DNA of 12,569 nucleotides from Pseudomonadota bacterium. Lineage in GTDB: Bacteria > Pseudomonadota > Alphaproteobacteria > JAKJEU01. The notes under the pieces were generated by a model, which saw only the letters and a program-made list of their open reading frames with translations, searched no databases and was not told where the DNA came from. Below are positions 1-6,770 of this stretch, piece after piece (position 1 is the stretch's first letter; every line of letters begins with the position of its first letter). Where the stretch lies: the NCBI GenBank assembly GCA_022705265.1, contig JAKJEU010000019.1, positions 1 through 12,569 on the forward strand, in the 5' to 3' direction. A program made the translations under genes and the position numbers.

Positions 1-42
1 TTTTGAAAAAAAATGATATACATTTCTCTTTATTGGAAATCA

Positions 43-119
43 CGGGGTGTAGCTCAGCTTGGTAGAGTACCTGCTTTGGGAGCAGGGTGCCGTAGGTTCG
101 AATCCTATCGCCCCGACCA
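43..119 (+). tRNA. tRNA-Pro (anticodon TGG)
   Basis: Full cloverleaf read by eye. The 7-bp acceptor stem pairs CGGGGTG (43-49) with CGCCCCG, including one G-T pair. A D-arm with GCTC..GAGT follows. The anticodon stem is CCTGC/GCAGG, with loop TTTGGGA placing TGG at 77-79. The T-arm carries GGTTCGAATCC. The 3' CCA is encoded (117-119). It reads CCA, and by wobble other proline codons. It lies 32 nt upstream of tRNA-Arg on the same strand, so the two may share a transcript. Confidence 0.96.
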
Positions 120-151
120 TTTTTCCTTTTTAAAAAAGGAAAGTTAACAGT

Positions 152-228
152 GATCTCGTAGCTCAGCTGGATAGAGCATCTGCCTTCTAAGCAGAGGGCC
201 ACAGGTTCAAATCCTGTCGAGATCACCA
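152..228 (+). tRNA. tRNA-Arg (anticodon TCT)
   Basis: Full cloverleaf read by eye. The acceptor stem GATCTCG (152-158) pairs perfectly with CGAGATC (218-224). The D-loop contains AGCTGGATA. The anticodon stem is TCTGC/GCAGA, with loop CTTCTAA placing TCT at 186-188, which reads AGA. The T-arm carries CAGGTTCAAATCCTG. The 3' CCA is encoded (226-228). AGA is a common arginine codon in AT-rich genomes, which fits the composition of the window. The spacer to tRNA-Pro holds an AT-rich hairpin (122-142). Confidence 0.96.
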
Positions 229-348
229 TTTTTAAATATTAAATTAAATGATGTAATTTAATTGTAAAATACCGTTTATATTATCGTTCAAATTGACTTT
301 ATCGTAATTTTAAAGCCCGTTTTTTCGTTTATATAAGGATATTTTATT

Positions 349-666
349 TTGTTCACTTTTGTAAAACATATATTTTCAAGACATGAATGCGAGTTTAATC
401 CAGAGGATTTCTTATCGATTGATAAATGTCAGGCGGATGTTTTGTTGCCAAGGCTTAAAGGTTTTAAGGATAATCAAAATAGTTTTCCAAGTTATGTCAA
501 AAACCAACAAGAATGGCAAGAGATGATAGATAAAATGATATATTCCCTTGAATATATCTCAAAAAATGTGAACGGCTCAAAGGACCTTAGGTGTCTTGCT
601 CGTTCAAAAAAGGCTTTAGAAGGGTATGAACTTTTATCAAAGCATTTTATGGATTTATGGGTTTAA
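349..666 (+). CDS. Small uncharacterised protein (105 aa)
   Basis: I do not recognise this gene with confidence. It encodes 105 residues from a TTG start, with a Shine-Dalgarno-like AAGGA (335-339) 9 nt upstream. There is no signal peptide or membrane segment. The protein looks soluble and mainly helical. The region at about residues 47-72, with Pro-Ser-Tyr, Gln-Glu-Trp, Ile-Asp-Lys-Met-Ile and Ser-Leu-Glu-Tyr-Ile, recalls small phage-like or hypothetical proteins that have a conserved 'EEW..i.dKMI.s(F/L)E' pattern; this is from memory and tentative. The gene stands alone between the tRNA pair and a strong terminator hairpin (692-732), so it is probably monocistronic. The start, ribosome site and terminator all favour a real gene. 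Its function is unknown. Confidence 0.72.
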   Translation: MFTFVKHIFSRHECEFNPEDFLSIDKCQADVLLPRLKGFKDNQNSFPSYVKNQQEWQEMIDKMIYSLEYISKNVNGSKDLRCLARSKKALEGYELLSKHFMDLWV

Positions 667-691
667 GGTTTTATTACTTTAAACACTAAAA

Positions 692-732
692 AACTGGGCT
701 AATCCTTACAATTAGCCCAGTTCTTTTTTTTT
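692..732. terminator. Strong convergent (bidirectional) rho-independent terminator
   Basis: A perfect 12-bp stem, AACTGGGCTAAT (692-703) with ATTAGCCCAGTT (711-722), closes a 7-nt loop. On the plus strand a T-run follows (724-732). On the minus strand the A-run at 687-693 reads as a T-run. It sits between the end of the small plus-strand gene (666) and the end of accA (734), so it can terminate both convergent transcripts. Confidence 0.88.
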
Positions 733-733
733 A

Positions 734-1693
734 TTAATATTCTCTTGTGATTTTCTTGAATTTTTCAACTCGTGCAAGCTTTAAAGCTTCTGGTGAAATA
801 TTGTCAAAAATTTCAAGCTGTTTTCTTAATTCTTCACCGACTCGCTTAATCATAAGCTTAGGGTCGCGATGCGCACCACCAAGAGGTTCAGGAATAATTT
901 CATCAATTATGTTGAACTTTTTCAAATCTTGAGCAGTCAATTTCAAAGCATCAGCAGCCACTTGGACTTTTTGTGGGTCACGCCATAAAATAGAAGCACA
1001 ACCTTCTGGTGAAATAATTGAATAAATTGAATGTTCAAGCATGACGATAGTATTAGCAGTAGCAATCGCAATCGCACCACCAGAACCGCCTTCACCGATA
1101 ACAATGCTTATAACTGGTACGGTTAAATCAAAACTTTTGTACATGCTTTGAGCAATTGCTTCTGCTTGACCTCTTTCTTCGGCATCAACACCAGGGTAAG
1201 CACCAGCAGTATCAACAAAAGTAATAATTGGAAGACCGAATCGATTAGCAAGGTCCATAATCCTTTGAGCCTTACGATAACCTTCTGGTTTAGCCATACC
1301 AAAATTATGTTTTACACGGCTTTTGATATCGTTTCCTTTTTCTTGTCCAATTATTGCAACGGATCTTCCTTGAAATCTTGCGATACCAGTGATGACAGCG
1401 GCATCTTCACCAAAAAGTCTGTCTCCTGCAAGCGGTGTGAAGTCAGTAAATAATGCTTCAACATAATGAACGCAATGAGGACGGTTTGGATGTCTTGCAA
1501 CTTGAGCCTTTTGCCAAGGTGAAAGCTTGCTATAAAGACTTATAACTTGCTTATGAAGCTTGTTTTCAAGGTTGGTAATTTCTTCGGCAATGTTGATATC
1601 ATGGCCATCAGTTAAATGTTTAAGACCGTGAATTTTGCTTTCAAGTTCAGCAATATTCTTTTCAAAATCTAAATATGTATTTTCTTGTTCCAT
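734..1693 (-). CDS. accA: Acetyl-CoA carboxylase carboxyltransferase subunit alpha
   Basis: This is the alpha subunit of the carboxyltransferase half of acetyl-CoA carboxylase. With AccD it moves carboxyl from carboxybiotin on AccB to acetyl-CoA, making malonyl-CoA for fatty acid synthesis in the cytoplasm. The 319-residue length is normal for the family. The N-terminal third is helical (Asp-Phe-Glu-Lys start, 'SPWQKAQVARHPNRP' at about 58-72). The crotonase-like core follows, with 'AGDRLFGED' at 89-97, 'GQEKG' at 116-120, 'NFGMAKPEGYRKA' at about 130-142, 'DTAGAYPG' at 161-168, the glycine-rich oxyanion-hole segment 'GEGGSGGA' at 200-207, and 'SPEGCASILWRD' at about 228-239. The ATG start has an AAGG about 10 nt upstream on the minus strand. 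The gene is monocistronic, diverges from the 1803 gene and shares the 692-732 terminator. Nothing is unusual. Confidence 0.98.
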   Translation of the reverse strand: MEQENTYLDFEKNIAELESKIHGLKHLTDGHDINIAEEITNLENKLHKQVISLYSKLSPWQKAQVARHPNRPHCVHYVEALFTDFTPLAGDRLFGEDAAVITGIARFQGRSVAIIGQEKGNDIKSRVKHNFGMAKPEGYRKAQRIMDLANRFGLPIITFVDTAGAYPGVDAEERGQAEAIAQSMYKSFDLTVPVISIVIGEGGSGGAIAIATANTIVMLEHSIYSIISPEGCASILWRDPQKVQVAADALKLTAQDLKKFNIIDEIIPEPLGGAHRDPKLMIKRVGEELRKQLEIFDNISPEALKLARVEKFKKITREY

Positions 1694-1723
1694 AGTCTAA
1701 ATACCTTATTTTTAAAAACTGTT

Positions 1724-1752
1724 TTGTTATTTTGATATAAACATACTATAAT
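1724..1752 (+). promoter_or_regulatory. Predicted sigma70-type promoter for the 1803-4503 operon
   Basis: A consensus -10 box TATAAT (1747-1752) lies exactly 17 nt downstream of TTGTTA (1724-1729), a 4/6 match to the -35 consensus. Transcription would start near 1759, leaving a leader of about 43 nt that contains AAAGGA (1789-1794), 8 nt before the TTG start at 1803. It lies in the divergent gap between accA and the membrane-protein gene. This is sequence-based prediction only. Confidence 0.6.
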
Positions 1753-1802
1753 TATTCTGTTTTTCAAAACTTAAATTACAAAGATAATAAAGGAATTTTA
1801 AA

Positions 1803-2684
1803 TTGTTGGCTATTACTTTTATTTTTGGCTTTCTTGTGTCGGTTACTTTTGGCTGGTTTGTTGTTTGTTTATACTATCTTAATGTGTCAGAAGTCGTTAT
1901 AAACACGCCTTATGATGTTTTTATGGTGGTTATGACTGTTTCAATGCCTCCGCTTTTGTTGTGGATTGTCGCAAGTCTTATTTATAACAGCGTTTTTATA
2001 AGAAAGCTTGTTATGTTCCAATCGTTTTTAACAGCAGAGTTAAGAAAAAATTCGGAAATTTACAATAATTCTTTGGCAAAAAAAGAAGGATTTAAAATAA
2101 TCGAGGCAATTCCCACAATAACAACTTGCCTTAACAATATATTGGCTGGGATTTTTGTAAGTCTTGAAATTATATCAATGGAGGATTTAAGCCGTCTTTG
2201 GAGAATGGTCGGTTCTGGCGATAACGAGGCTTTGGCAAGGGAATTTATTAAAAGAATTAATAAAGCAGAATTAAGAGCAAGAGCATTAAAAAGTGATGAG
2301 TTAAAAGCCGAACTTTTAAGATTTTGTGAAAGATATGACCGACTCCTTAATTTAATTGAAAAGTATGATAGCGAAAAAATTATTGGAGAAAGTTTTGAAG
2401 TGTCTGATTATTCAAAGATTTATATTATGTTTTCGGGAATTTCCGTAAAAAACATTTTGCACAGAGCGGAAGATACGGAAGACAAAGTTTTAATATCGGT
2501 TGAAAAAGAAGACGAGATTTTTAATCCCGATGATTTAAACGAAGATGAAGAAAAAGAAGACGAGGATGAAAAAATCGAAATTAATTCGTTCAAGGAAGGT
2601 TTTGATTTTATCGCTAATAAAAGTGATTTTTTGCATAAATACAAAGATGTTAATTTGTCAAAAGAGGAAGAAAAAAATGATTAA
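1803..2684 (+). CDS. Uncharacterised membrane protein with acidic C-terminal tail
   Basis: I do not recognise this 293-residue protein. Two hydrophobic segments at about residues 3-25 and 38-62 look like transmembrane helices. A soluble region follows, rich in charged helices: 'LSRLWRMVGSGDNEALAREFIKR' lies near 129-151, and Leu/Glu/Arg-rich helices run to about 190. A strongly acidic stretch at about 222-260 is dominated by Glu and Asp, followed by a short Phe-rich, charged end. With this topology the bulk of the protein would probably face the cytoplasm. The TTG start is chosen because AAAGGA sits 8 nt upstream and the N-terminus goes straight into the first helix. The 3' end overlaps the start of the YejA-like gene by 8 nt, so the two are probably co-translated. 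A role with the binding protein is possible but is inferred only from this linkage. Confidence 0.85.
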   Translation: MLAITFIFGFLVSVTFGWFVVCLYYLNVSEVVINTPYDVFMVVMTVSMPPLLLWIVASLIYNSVFIRKLVMFQSFLTAELRKNSEIYNNSLAKKEGFKIIEAIPTITTCLNNILAGIFVSLEIISMEDLSRLWRMVGSGDNEALAREFIKRINKAELRARALKSDELKAELLRFCERYDRLLNLIEKYDSEKIIGESFEVSDYSKIYIMFSGISVKNILHRAEDTEDKVLISVEKEDEIFNPDDLNEDEEKEDEDEKIEINSFKEGFDFIANKSDFLHKYKDVNLSKEEEKND

Positions 2685-4503
2685 AAAAACTGCTTTAAGT
2701 CTTTTGGTTTTAAGTTTTTTAAATATAACAGGACTTAACGCAGGTGTGATGGAAACTCACGCTATTTCAATGCACGGGGTTCCAAAACACGATAAGGATT
2801 TTAAACATTTTGATTATGTAAATAATATGGCGGTTAAGGGTGGCGAACTTAAAATGGCCTCCTTTGGCACATATGATACTTTTAATCCTTTTAATATCAA
2901 AGGCATTCCTGCTTCGGGTGTGTCTTATGTCTTTGATACTTTGTTGCAATCTTCATACGAAGAGGCCTTTACCGAATATGGCTTGGTGGCAAAAACCATC
3001 GCAATGCCAGAGGACAAAAGCTTTATCGAATTTACTTTAAATGAAAAGGCAAAGTTTCATGATGGAAAAAACATAACTCCAGAAGATGTGATTTTTTCGT
3101 TTGAAATTTTAAGAGATAAGGGCTCTCCTGTATATTCTTCTTATTACAAAGATGTCGAAAAAGTCATAAAAAGTGGAGAAGGCAAGGTTAAATTTGTTTT
3201 CAAAAAAGGTTCTGATAATGCCGAACTTCCATTGATTTTGGGGCAACTTCCTGTATTGCCAAAACATTTTTATGAGGGAAAAGATTTCGAAGCCACAACT
3301 TTAAAAAAGCCTTTGGGAAGTGGTCCTTATATGGTGGACGAATTTGAACAAGGTCGTTTTGTAACATATAAAAGAGTAAAGGATTATTGGGCAAAAGATT
3401 TACCCGTAAATGTTGGTCGTTATAATTTTGATAAGATAAGATTTGATTATTACCGTGATACTACGGTTGCTTTGGAAGCTTTGAAATCAGGGGCTTATGA
3501 TTTAAGAATTGAAAACGAGGCTAAAAAATGGGCTTTGGCTTATAATGAGGAAAAACAAGGATTTTTAGTCAAGTTTTTCAACAAAAAAGAAAGCCGTCCT
3601 AAAATTATAAAAGGCATTTTTAATCATGACAACCCAAGCGGTATGCAAGGTTTTGTTATGAATACAAGGAAAGAAGTTTTTCAAAATCGCAATTTAAGAA
3701 AAGCTTTGATGTATGCTTTTGATTTTGAATGGGCAAATAAAAGTTTGTTTTATGATTCGTATAAAAGAACAAAAAGTTATTTTGATAATTCCGAACTTGC
3801 CTCAAAAGGCTTGCCTAATGAAAAAGAGTTGGAATTTTTAAACAAATACAAAGACGAGCTTTCCTCGGACATATTTGACCAAGAGTTCAAAGTTCCAGTT
3901 ACGAACGAAAAAAACACTATTCGTGACAATCTTGAAATTGCTCGTAATATTTTAAAAGAAGCAGGTTATACAGTCGATGAAAACGGGGTTTTAAAGGATA
4001 GTAAGGGAGTTTCAGTTGCTTTTGAATTATTGCTGGATTCTGTGTCCGCTCCAACATGGGAAAGGGTCGCAAAACCGTTTACCAACAATCTTAAAAGACT
4101 TGGAATTGATGCGAAAATAAGAGTTGTGGATGTCAACCAATATCAAGACCGTCTTAATGATTTTGATTATGATATGATTGTTCATGTTTATGGTCAATCG
4201 TTATCTCCTGGAAATGAGCAAACTTACTTTTTTGGAAGTGAGGCTAAAAACCAAAAGGGAAGCCAAAATTATGCAGGAGTTTCTTTGAAATCTGTCGATG
4301 ATGCGATTGCTTTGGTTTTAAAATCAAAAACCAGAGAGGAATTAATTCAAAATGTAAAGCTTTTGGATAGAATTTTGTTATTTGGATATTATGTTGTGCC
4401 TCATTGGCATTTACCAGTAACAAGAATTGCTTATTTAGATAAGTTTAATATCCCTTCAACTCCTATGAAAGGTGTTGATATCATGTCTTGGGAAGTAAAA
4501 TAA
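2677..4503 (+). CDS. ABC transporter family 5 solute-binding protein, YejA-like
   Basis: This is a periplasmic substrate-binding protein of the SBP_bac_5 (OppA/DppA) family, closest in motifs to YejA, the binding protein of the YejABEF importer for peptides and microcin C-like compounds. The start at 2677 gives 608 residues with a clear Sec signal peptide: Met-Ile-Lys-Lys, a hydrophobic core to about residue 15, and a Leu-Asn-Ala cleavage site after Ala22. AGAGGAAG lies just upstream. The same frame is open back to 2545, but that extension is the reading frame shadow of the acidic tail upstream and would bury the signal peptide. Family motifs include 'DFKHFDYVN' at 41-49, 'KGGELKMASFGTYDTFNPF' at 54-72, 'KFHDGKNITPEDVIFSFE' at 126-143, 'LGSGPYMV' in the middle, and 'VPHWHLPVTRIAYLDKF' near the C-terminus. 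No permease or ATPase gene is adjacent, so it must use a transporter encoded elsewhere. Confidence 0.92.
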   Translation: MIKKTALSLLVLSFLNITGLNAGVMETHAISMHGVPKHDKDFKHFDYVNNMAVKGGELKMASFGTYDTFNPFNIKGIPASGVSYVFDTLLQSSYEEAFTEYGLVAKTIAMPEDKSFIEFTLNEKAKFHDGKNITPEDVIFSFEILRDKGSPVYSSYYKDVEKVIKSGEGKVKFVFKKGSDNAELPLILGQLPVLPKHFYEGKDFEATTLKKPLGSGPYMVDEFEQGRFVTYKRVKDYWAKDLPVNVGRYNFDKIRFDYYRDTTVALEALKSGAYDLRIENEAKKWALAYNEEKQGFLVKFFNKKESRPKIIKGIFNHDNPSGMQGFVMNTRKEVFQNRNLRKALMYAFDFEWANKSLFYDSYKRTKSYFDNSELASKGLPNEKELEFLNKYKDELSSDIFDQEFKVPVTNEKNTIRDNLEIARNILKEAGYTVDENGVLKDSKGVSVAFELLLDSVSAPTWERVAKPFTNNLKRLGIDAKIRVVDVNQYQDRLNDFDYDMIVHVYGQSLSPGNEQTYFFGSEAKNQKGSQNYAGVSLKSVDDAIALVLKSKTREELIQNVKLLDRILLFGYYVVPHWHLPVTRIAYLDKFNIPSTPMKGVDIMSWEVK

Positions 4504-4512
4504 TAAAACAAA

Positions 4513-4541
4513 AGAGTAAAAGATATAGGGTCTTTTACTCT
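4513..4541. terminator. Convergent hairpin terminator (best on the minus strand)
   Basis: A perfect 11-bp stem, AGAGTAAAAGA (4513-4523) with TCTTTTACTCT (4531-4541), closes a 7-nt loop. It lies between the stop of the YejA-like gene (4503) and the stop of the HAD gene (4553). Read on the minus strand it is followed by a T-rich tract (complement of 4501-4512), so it suits the HAD transcript. On the plus strand no T-run follows, so its effect there is less certain. Confidence 0.65.
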
Positions 4542-4552
4542 CCGTGGTTTCA

Positions 4553-5155
4553 TTACAATATCTTTAAGATGTGTAAAGCATCTCTTAATTTTTCTGGATT
4601 AGTGTAATGAATTCCTCTGATACCTTCTTTTATCGCAGCGTCGACATGAGACAAGGTATTATCAATGAACAAGCTTTCCCGTGGGTTGATATTAAATCTT
4701 CGTATCATCATTTTATATATCATAGGATCAGGCTTGCATACCTTTAAATTGGCTGAGATAAGGTTGTTTTCATAAGGTATCGCATAAGTATATTGTTTAT
4801 CCATTTCCTTAAACTTGCACAAAGGAAAATTGGTAAGCCCATATATTTTATAAGACATTCCTTTAAGCTCATTTAATATTTCATAAGTTTCACTATTTTT
4901 ACCGCCAATCATTTCTTGCCATCTTGTATCATAAGCGGTAATTGCTTCTTTATATTCTGGGTGAATTTTAATTAAATCTAAAATAACTTTTCTTGGTTCT
5001 TCCCCCATATTACAACGATTTTCAAAGTCCTTGGTTAAGATATGATTTAAGAAAAAATCAATATCTTTTTCGTCTTTTAATATTTTACGGTACAGGTATC
5101 TTGGGTTCCAATCAATAAGAACTCCGCATAAGTCGAAGATAATGTTTTTTATCAT
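4553..5155 (-). CDS. HAD-family hydrolase, YihX-like (DLxGV type)
   Basis: A 200-residue HAD-superfamily phosphatase-like protein. Motif I is 'FDLCGVLIDW' (7-16), with Asp8 as the predicted nucleophile. Motif II is 'LTN' with Thr108, motif III is 'CKPD' with Lys141, and motif IV is 'FIDN' with Asp165. A helical cap lies at about 17-95. The usual second acid (Asp+2) is Cys10. In the related YihX/YigB-type groups motif I often reads DLGGV or DLGNV, so loss of this Asp has precedent, but it may alter or reduce phosphatase activity. The family acts on small phosphorylated metabolites such as sugar phosphates; the substrate here cannot be read from the sequence. The ATG start has AAGGGAGAG upstream. 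The gene stands alone behind its own predicted promoter (5180-5208). Confidence 0.9.
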   Translation of the reverse strand: MIKNIIFDLCGVLIDWNPRYLYRKILKDEKDIDFFLNHILTKDFENRCNMGEEPRKVILDLIKIHPEYKEAITAYDTRWQEMIGGKNSETYEILNELKGMSYKIYGLTNFPLCKFKEMDKQYTYAIPYENNLISANLKVCKPDPMIYKMMIRRFNINPRESLFIDNTLSHVDAAIKEGIRGIHYTNPEKLRDALHILKIL

Positions 5156-5179
5156 TCATATCACTCTCCCTTATATTAC

Positions 5180-5208
5180 ATTGTAACATAAAATGTGGAA
5201 ATTTAGAA
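5180..5208 (-). promoter_or_regulatory. Possible extended -10 promoter for the HAD gene
   Basis: On the minus strand TACAAT (complement of 5180-5185) is preceded by TGT, giving an extended -10 (TGTTACAAT). A poor -35 (TTCTAA, 3/6) stands 17 nt further upstream. Transcription would start near 5173, about 18 nt before the ATG. The element lies within the inverted-repeat region 5182-5232, so folding and promoter may overlap. Confidence 0.35.
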
Positions 5209-5232
5209 ACATTTTAATCGCGAAATGTTACA
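5182..5232. repeat. Nested imperfect inverted repeat between HAD and PhnP-like genes
   Basis: TGTAACAT (5182-5189) pairs with ATGTTACA (5225-5232). Directly inside, AAAATGT (5190-5196) pairs with ACATTTT (5209-5215) around a 12-nt loop, with a 9-nt one-sided bulge (5216-5224). The outer arm ends exactly at the stop codon of the PhnP-like gene (5233-5235). It could be a 3'-end hairpin of the long minus-strand operon or an operator over the HAD promoter. No T-run follows on the minus strand, so it is not a standard terminator. Confidence 0.4.
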
Positions 5233-6012
5233 TTATATTTCAAAAACCATTCCATCATAGGCAGGCTCTACATTTGCGGGTATTAGAGTTTTGACATGTT
5301 CGTAATCAACACTTGGGCACATATGGGTAAGATAAGCCCGTTCAACTTCAAGCTCTTTTACGATTCGCAACACTTCGTTTAGGTTAGCATGAATAGGGCA
5401 GGGTTTGTTATCAATGGTTTGGCAACCGATGACAAGCTTTTTAATGCCTTTGAAAATCTCATGATAATCATCAATTATATCAGAAAAATCAGTAATATAT
5501 CCAAAATCATCCACGCGGTAACCAAAGCTTTTTATAAAGCCATGATGTTGGTTGCAAGTGCTTACCTTGAACCCAGCAATCTCGGTGCAAGTGCTTGGTT
5601 CTAATATATTTGGCTTTGTATAAGGAGTAAGGTATAAATCACCAAGCATTCTTGGAGGTGCAAAAACAAATGGAAATCTTTGTTCCAAGGATTCCAAAGT
5701 TTCTTTTGAACCATAAATGTTAAGTACGGAATTCATAAGACGGTTTATATCTCGTAAATCCACCAATCCGCCAGTGTGGTCAAAATGGTCATGGGTAAAT
5801 AAAACGCCGTTTATATATTTGATATTTTCTCTTAAAAACTGTGTTCTTAAATCGGCCGAAGTGTCAATTAACAATCTTCTTCCATCTTCTTCGATTAACA
5901 CGGACGACCTTGTTCTTATGTTTTTTTTATTATTTGGGTCACAATCGCCAAAACCTCTGGCAATAGAAGGAACACCAGCAGAAGAGCCACAGCCAAGTAT
6001 AGTAATTTTCAT
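5233..6012 (-). CDS. MBL-fold metallo-hydrolase, PhnP-like
   Basis: A 259-residue metallo-beta-lactamase-fold hydrolase of the type related to PhnP (phosphoribosyl 1,2-cyclic phosphate phosphodiesterase). The N-terminus 'ILGCGSSAGVPS' (5-16) and 'GDCDPNNKKNIRTRSS' (22-37) match the usual alphaproteobacterial form. The metal site shows 'THDHFDH' (73-79: His74, His76, Asp78, His79), His156/His157, 'YITD' with Asp175, 'PIHANL' with His208 and 'LTHM' with His230. These residues should hold two metal ions. Whether the substrate is a cyclic phosphodiester is inferred from the family. No phn genes are adjacent, so carbon-phosphorus lyase function is not supported. The ATG overlaps the stop of tatD by 1 nt (TAATG). 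It is the last gene of the operon and is followed by the inverted repeat 5182-5232. Confidence 0.93.
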   Translation of the reverse strand: MKITILGCGSSAGVPSIARGFGDCDPNNKKNIRTRSSVLIEEDGRRLLIDTSADLRTQFLRENIKYINGVLFTHDHFDHTGGLVDLRDINRLMNSVLNIYGSKETLESLEQRFPFVFAPPRMLGDLYLTPYTKPNILEPSTCTEIAGFKVSTCNQHHGFIKSFGYRVDDFGYITDFSDIIDDYHEIFKGIKKLVIGCQTIDNKPCPIHANLNEVLRIVKELEVERAYLTHMCPSVDYEHVKTLIPANVEPAYDGMVFEI

Positions 6013-6770
6013 TATTTTTGTACTCCGCTAAAAAGGTCATAGAAATTTTTTGTCGTGATATTTTCCATATCTTTTACATCAATTTCTTTTATCTCGGCAA
6101 GACATTTTAAGGTATAAGGAATTAATGCAGGCTCATTTTGCTTGCCTCGAAAAGGATGAGGGGCAAGATATGGCGCATCGGTTTCGATTAAAAGCCTATC
6201 TAAGGGAATGGTTTTGAAAATGTCTCGTAAAGCAAAGGACTTTTTAAAAGTAATTATTCCAGAAGCCGAGACATAAAAACCAATTTCAAGCGCAAATTGA
6301 GCCAAGTCAAACCCGCTTGAAAAACAATGCATAACACCTTTTATTTTGCCTTTGTACTTTGATAAAATTCTTATCATATCGTCATCAGCGTCTCTGGAAT
6401 GAATGATGATAGGCAGATTTAATGCCAACGCAATTTCAAGTTGTTTGGTAAAAACCATTATTTGGTTTTCTTTTTTTGCACTGTCGTAATAATAATCAAG
6501 CCCGATTTCACCAATAGCTACAACCTTGTTTTTTTTGGCATTTTTTATAAAAGCATCCTCATCAAAACCAACATATTTATCAGCATATTCAGGGTGAATC
6601 CCCATGGTTGTATATACTTGGTCATTATTATGTGCAATTACAATATTTTTTTCAAAATCGTCAAAAGAAGTCGACACAGTTAACATCTTTTCAACATTAT
6701 TGCTGGTCGCATTTAGAATAATTTCATCAAGGTTCTCAAAACTTTCAAGATGAACATGGCTGTCTATCAT
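6012..6770 (-). CDS. tatD: TatD-family metal-dependent deoxyribonuclease
   Basis: A 252-residue TIM-barrel hydrolase of the TatD/YcfH family. These are metal-dependent 3'-5' nucleases linked to DNA repair and DNA turnover; family members differ in activity. The metal ligands are visible: 'DSHVHL' with His5 and His7, 'GEIGLDYYY' with Glu88, 'IIHSRD' with His124, 'MHCFSSG' with His148, and 'ETDAPYLAP' with Asp198. Its length is normal. The start ATG overlaps the holB stop by 4 nt (ATGA, 6767-6770), and its stop overlaps the start of the PhnP-like gene by 1 nt. In many alphaproteobacteria metG lies between holB and tatD; here the two are fused directly at the junction. It resembles YcfH, the tmk-holB-linked TatD paralogue of E. 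coli. Confidence 0.94.
   Translation of the reverse strand: MIDSHVHLESFENLDEIILNATSNNVEKMLTVSTSFDDFEKNIVIAHNNDQVYTTMGIHPEYADKYVGFDEDAFIKNAKKNKVVAIGEIGLDYYYDSAKKENQIMVFTKQLEIALALNLPIIIHSRDADDDMIRILSKYKGKIKGVMHCFSSGFDLAQFALEIGFYVSASGIITFKKSFALRDIFKTIPLDRLLIETDAPYLAPHPFRGKQNEPALIPYTLKCLAEIKEIDVKDMENITTKNFYDLFSGVQK

Noticed and set aside
122..142. Hairpin between the two tRNAs as a terminator
   Set aside because: It is a 9-bp AT-rich stem without a following T-run. It is more likely a spacer fold or processing site, and termination there is not supported.
210..228. tRNA-Arg 3' end as an integration (att) site
   Set aside because: I found no second copy of the tRNA 3' sequence in the window and no integrase gene.
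238..262. ATTAAATTA/TAATTTAAT inverted repeat after tRNA-Arg
   Set aside because: The 9-bp stem is entirely A/T with no real T-run. It may be a weak tRNA 3' terminator, but chance is equally likely in such AT-rich DNA.
293..298. TTGACT as the -35 of a promoter for the small gene at 349
   Set aside because: No acceptable -10 hexamer occurs 16-18 nt downstream, so the promoter of this gene was left uncalled.
2420..2644. Ser-rich 74-aa reading frame on the minus strand
   Set aside because: It is the antisense image of the Glu/Asp-rich tail (GAA/GAT codons read as TTC/ATC and TCT/TCA), with no ribosome site or family resemblance.
2545..2676. A 44-codon N-terminal extension of the YejA-like gene beginning with a Lys-rich segment
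   Set aside because: It is the +1-frame shadow of the acidic tail of the upstream gene, lacks its own sensible context, and would bury the clear signal peptide starting at 2677.
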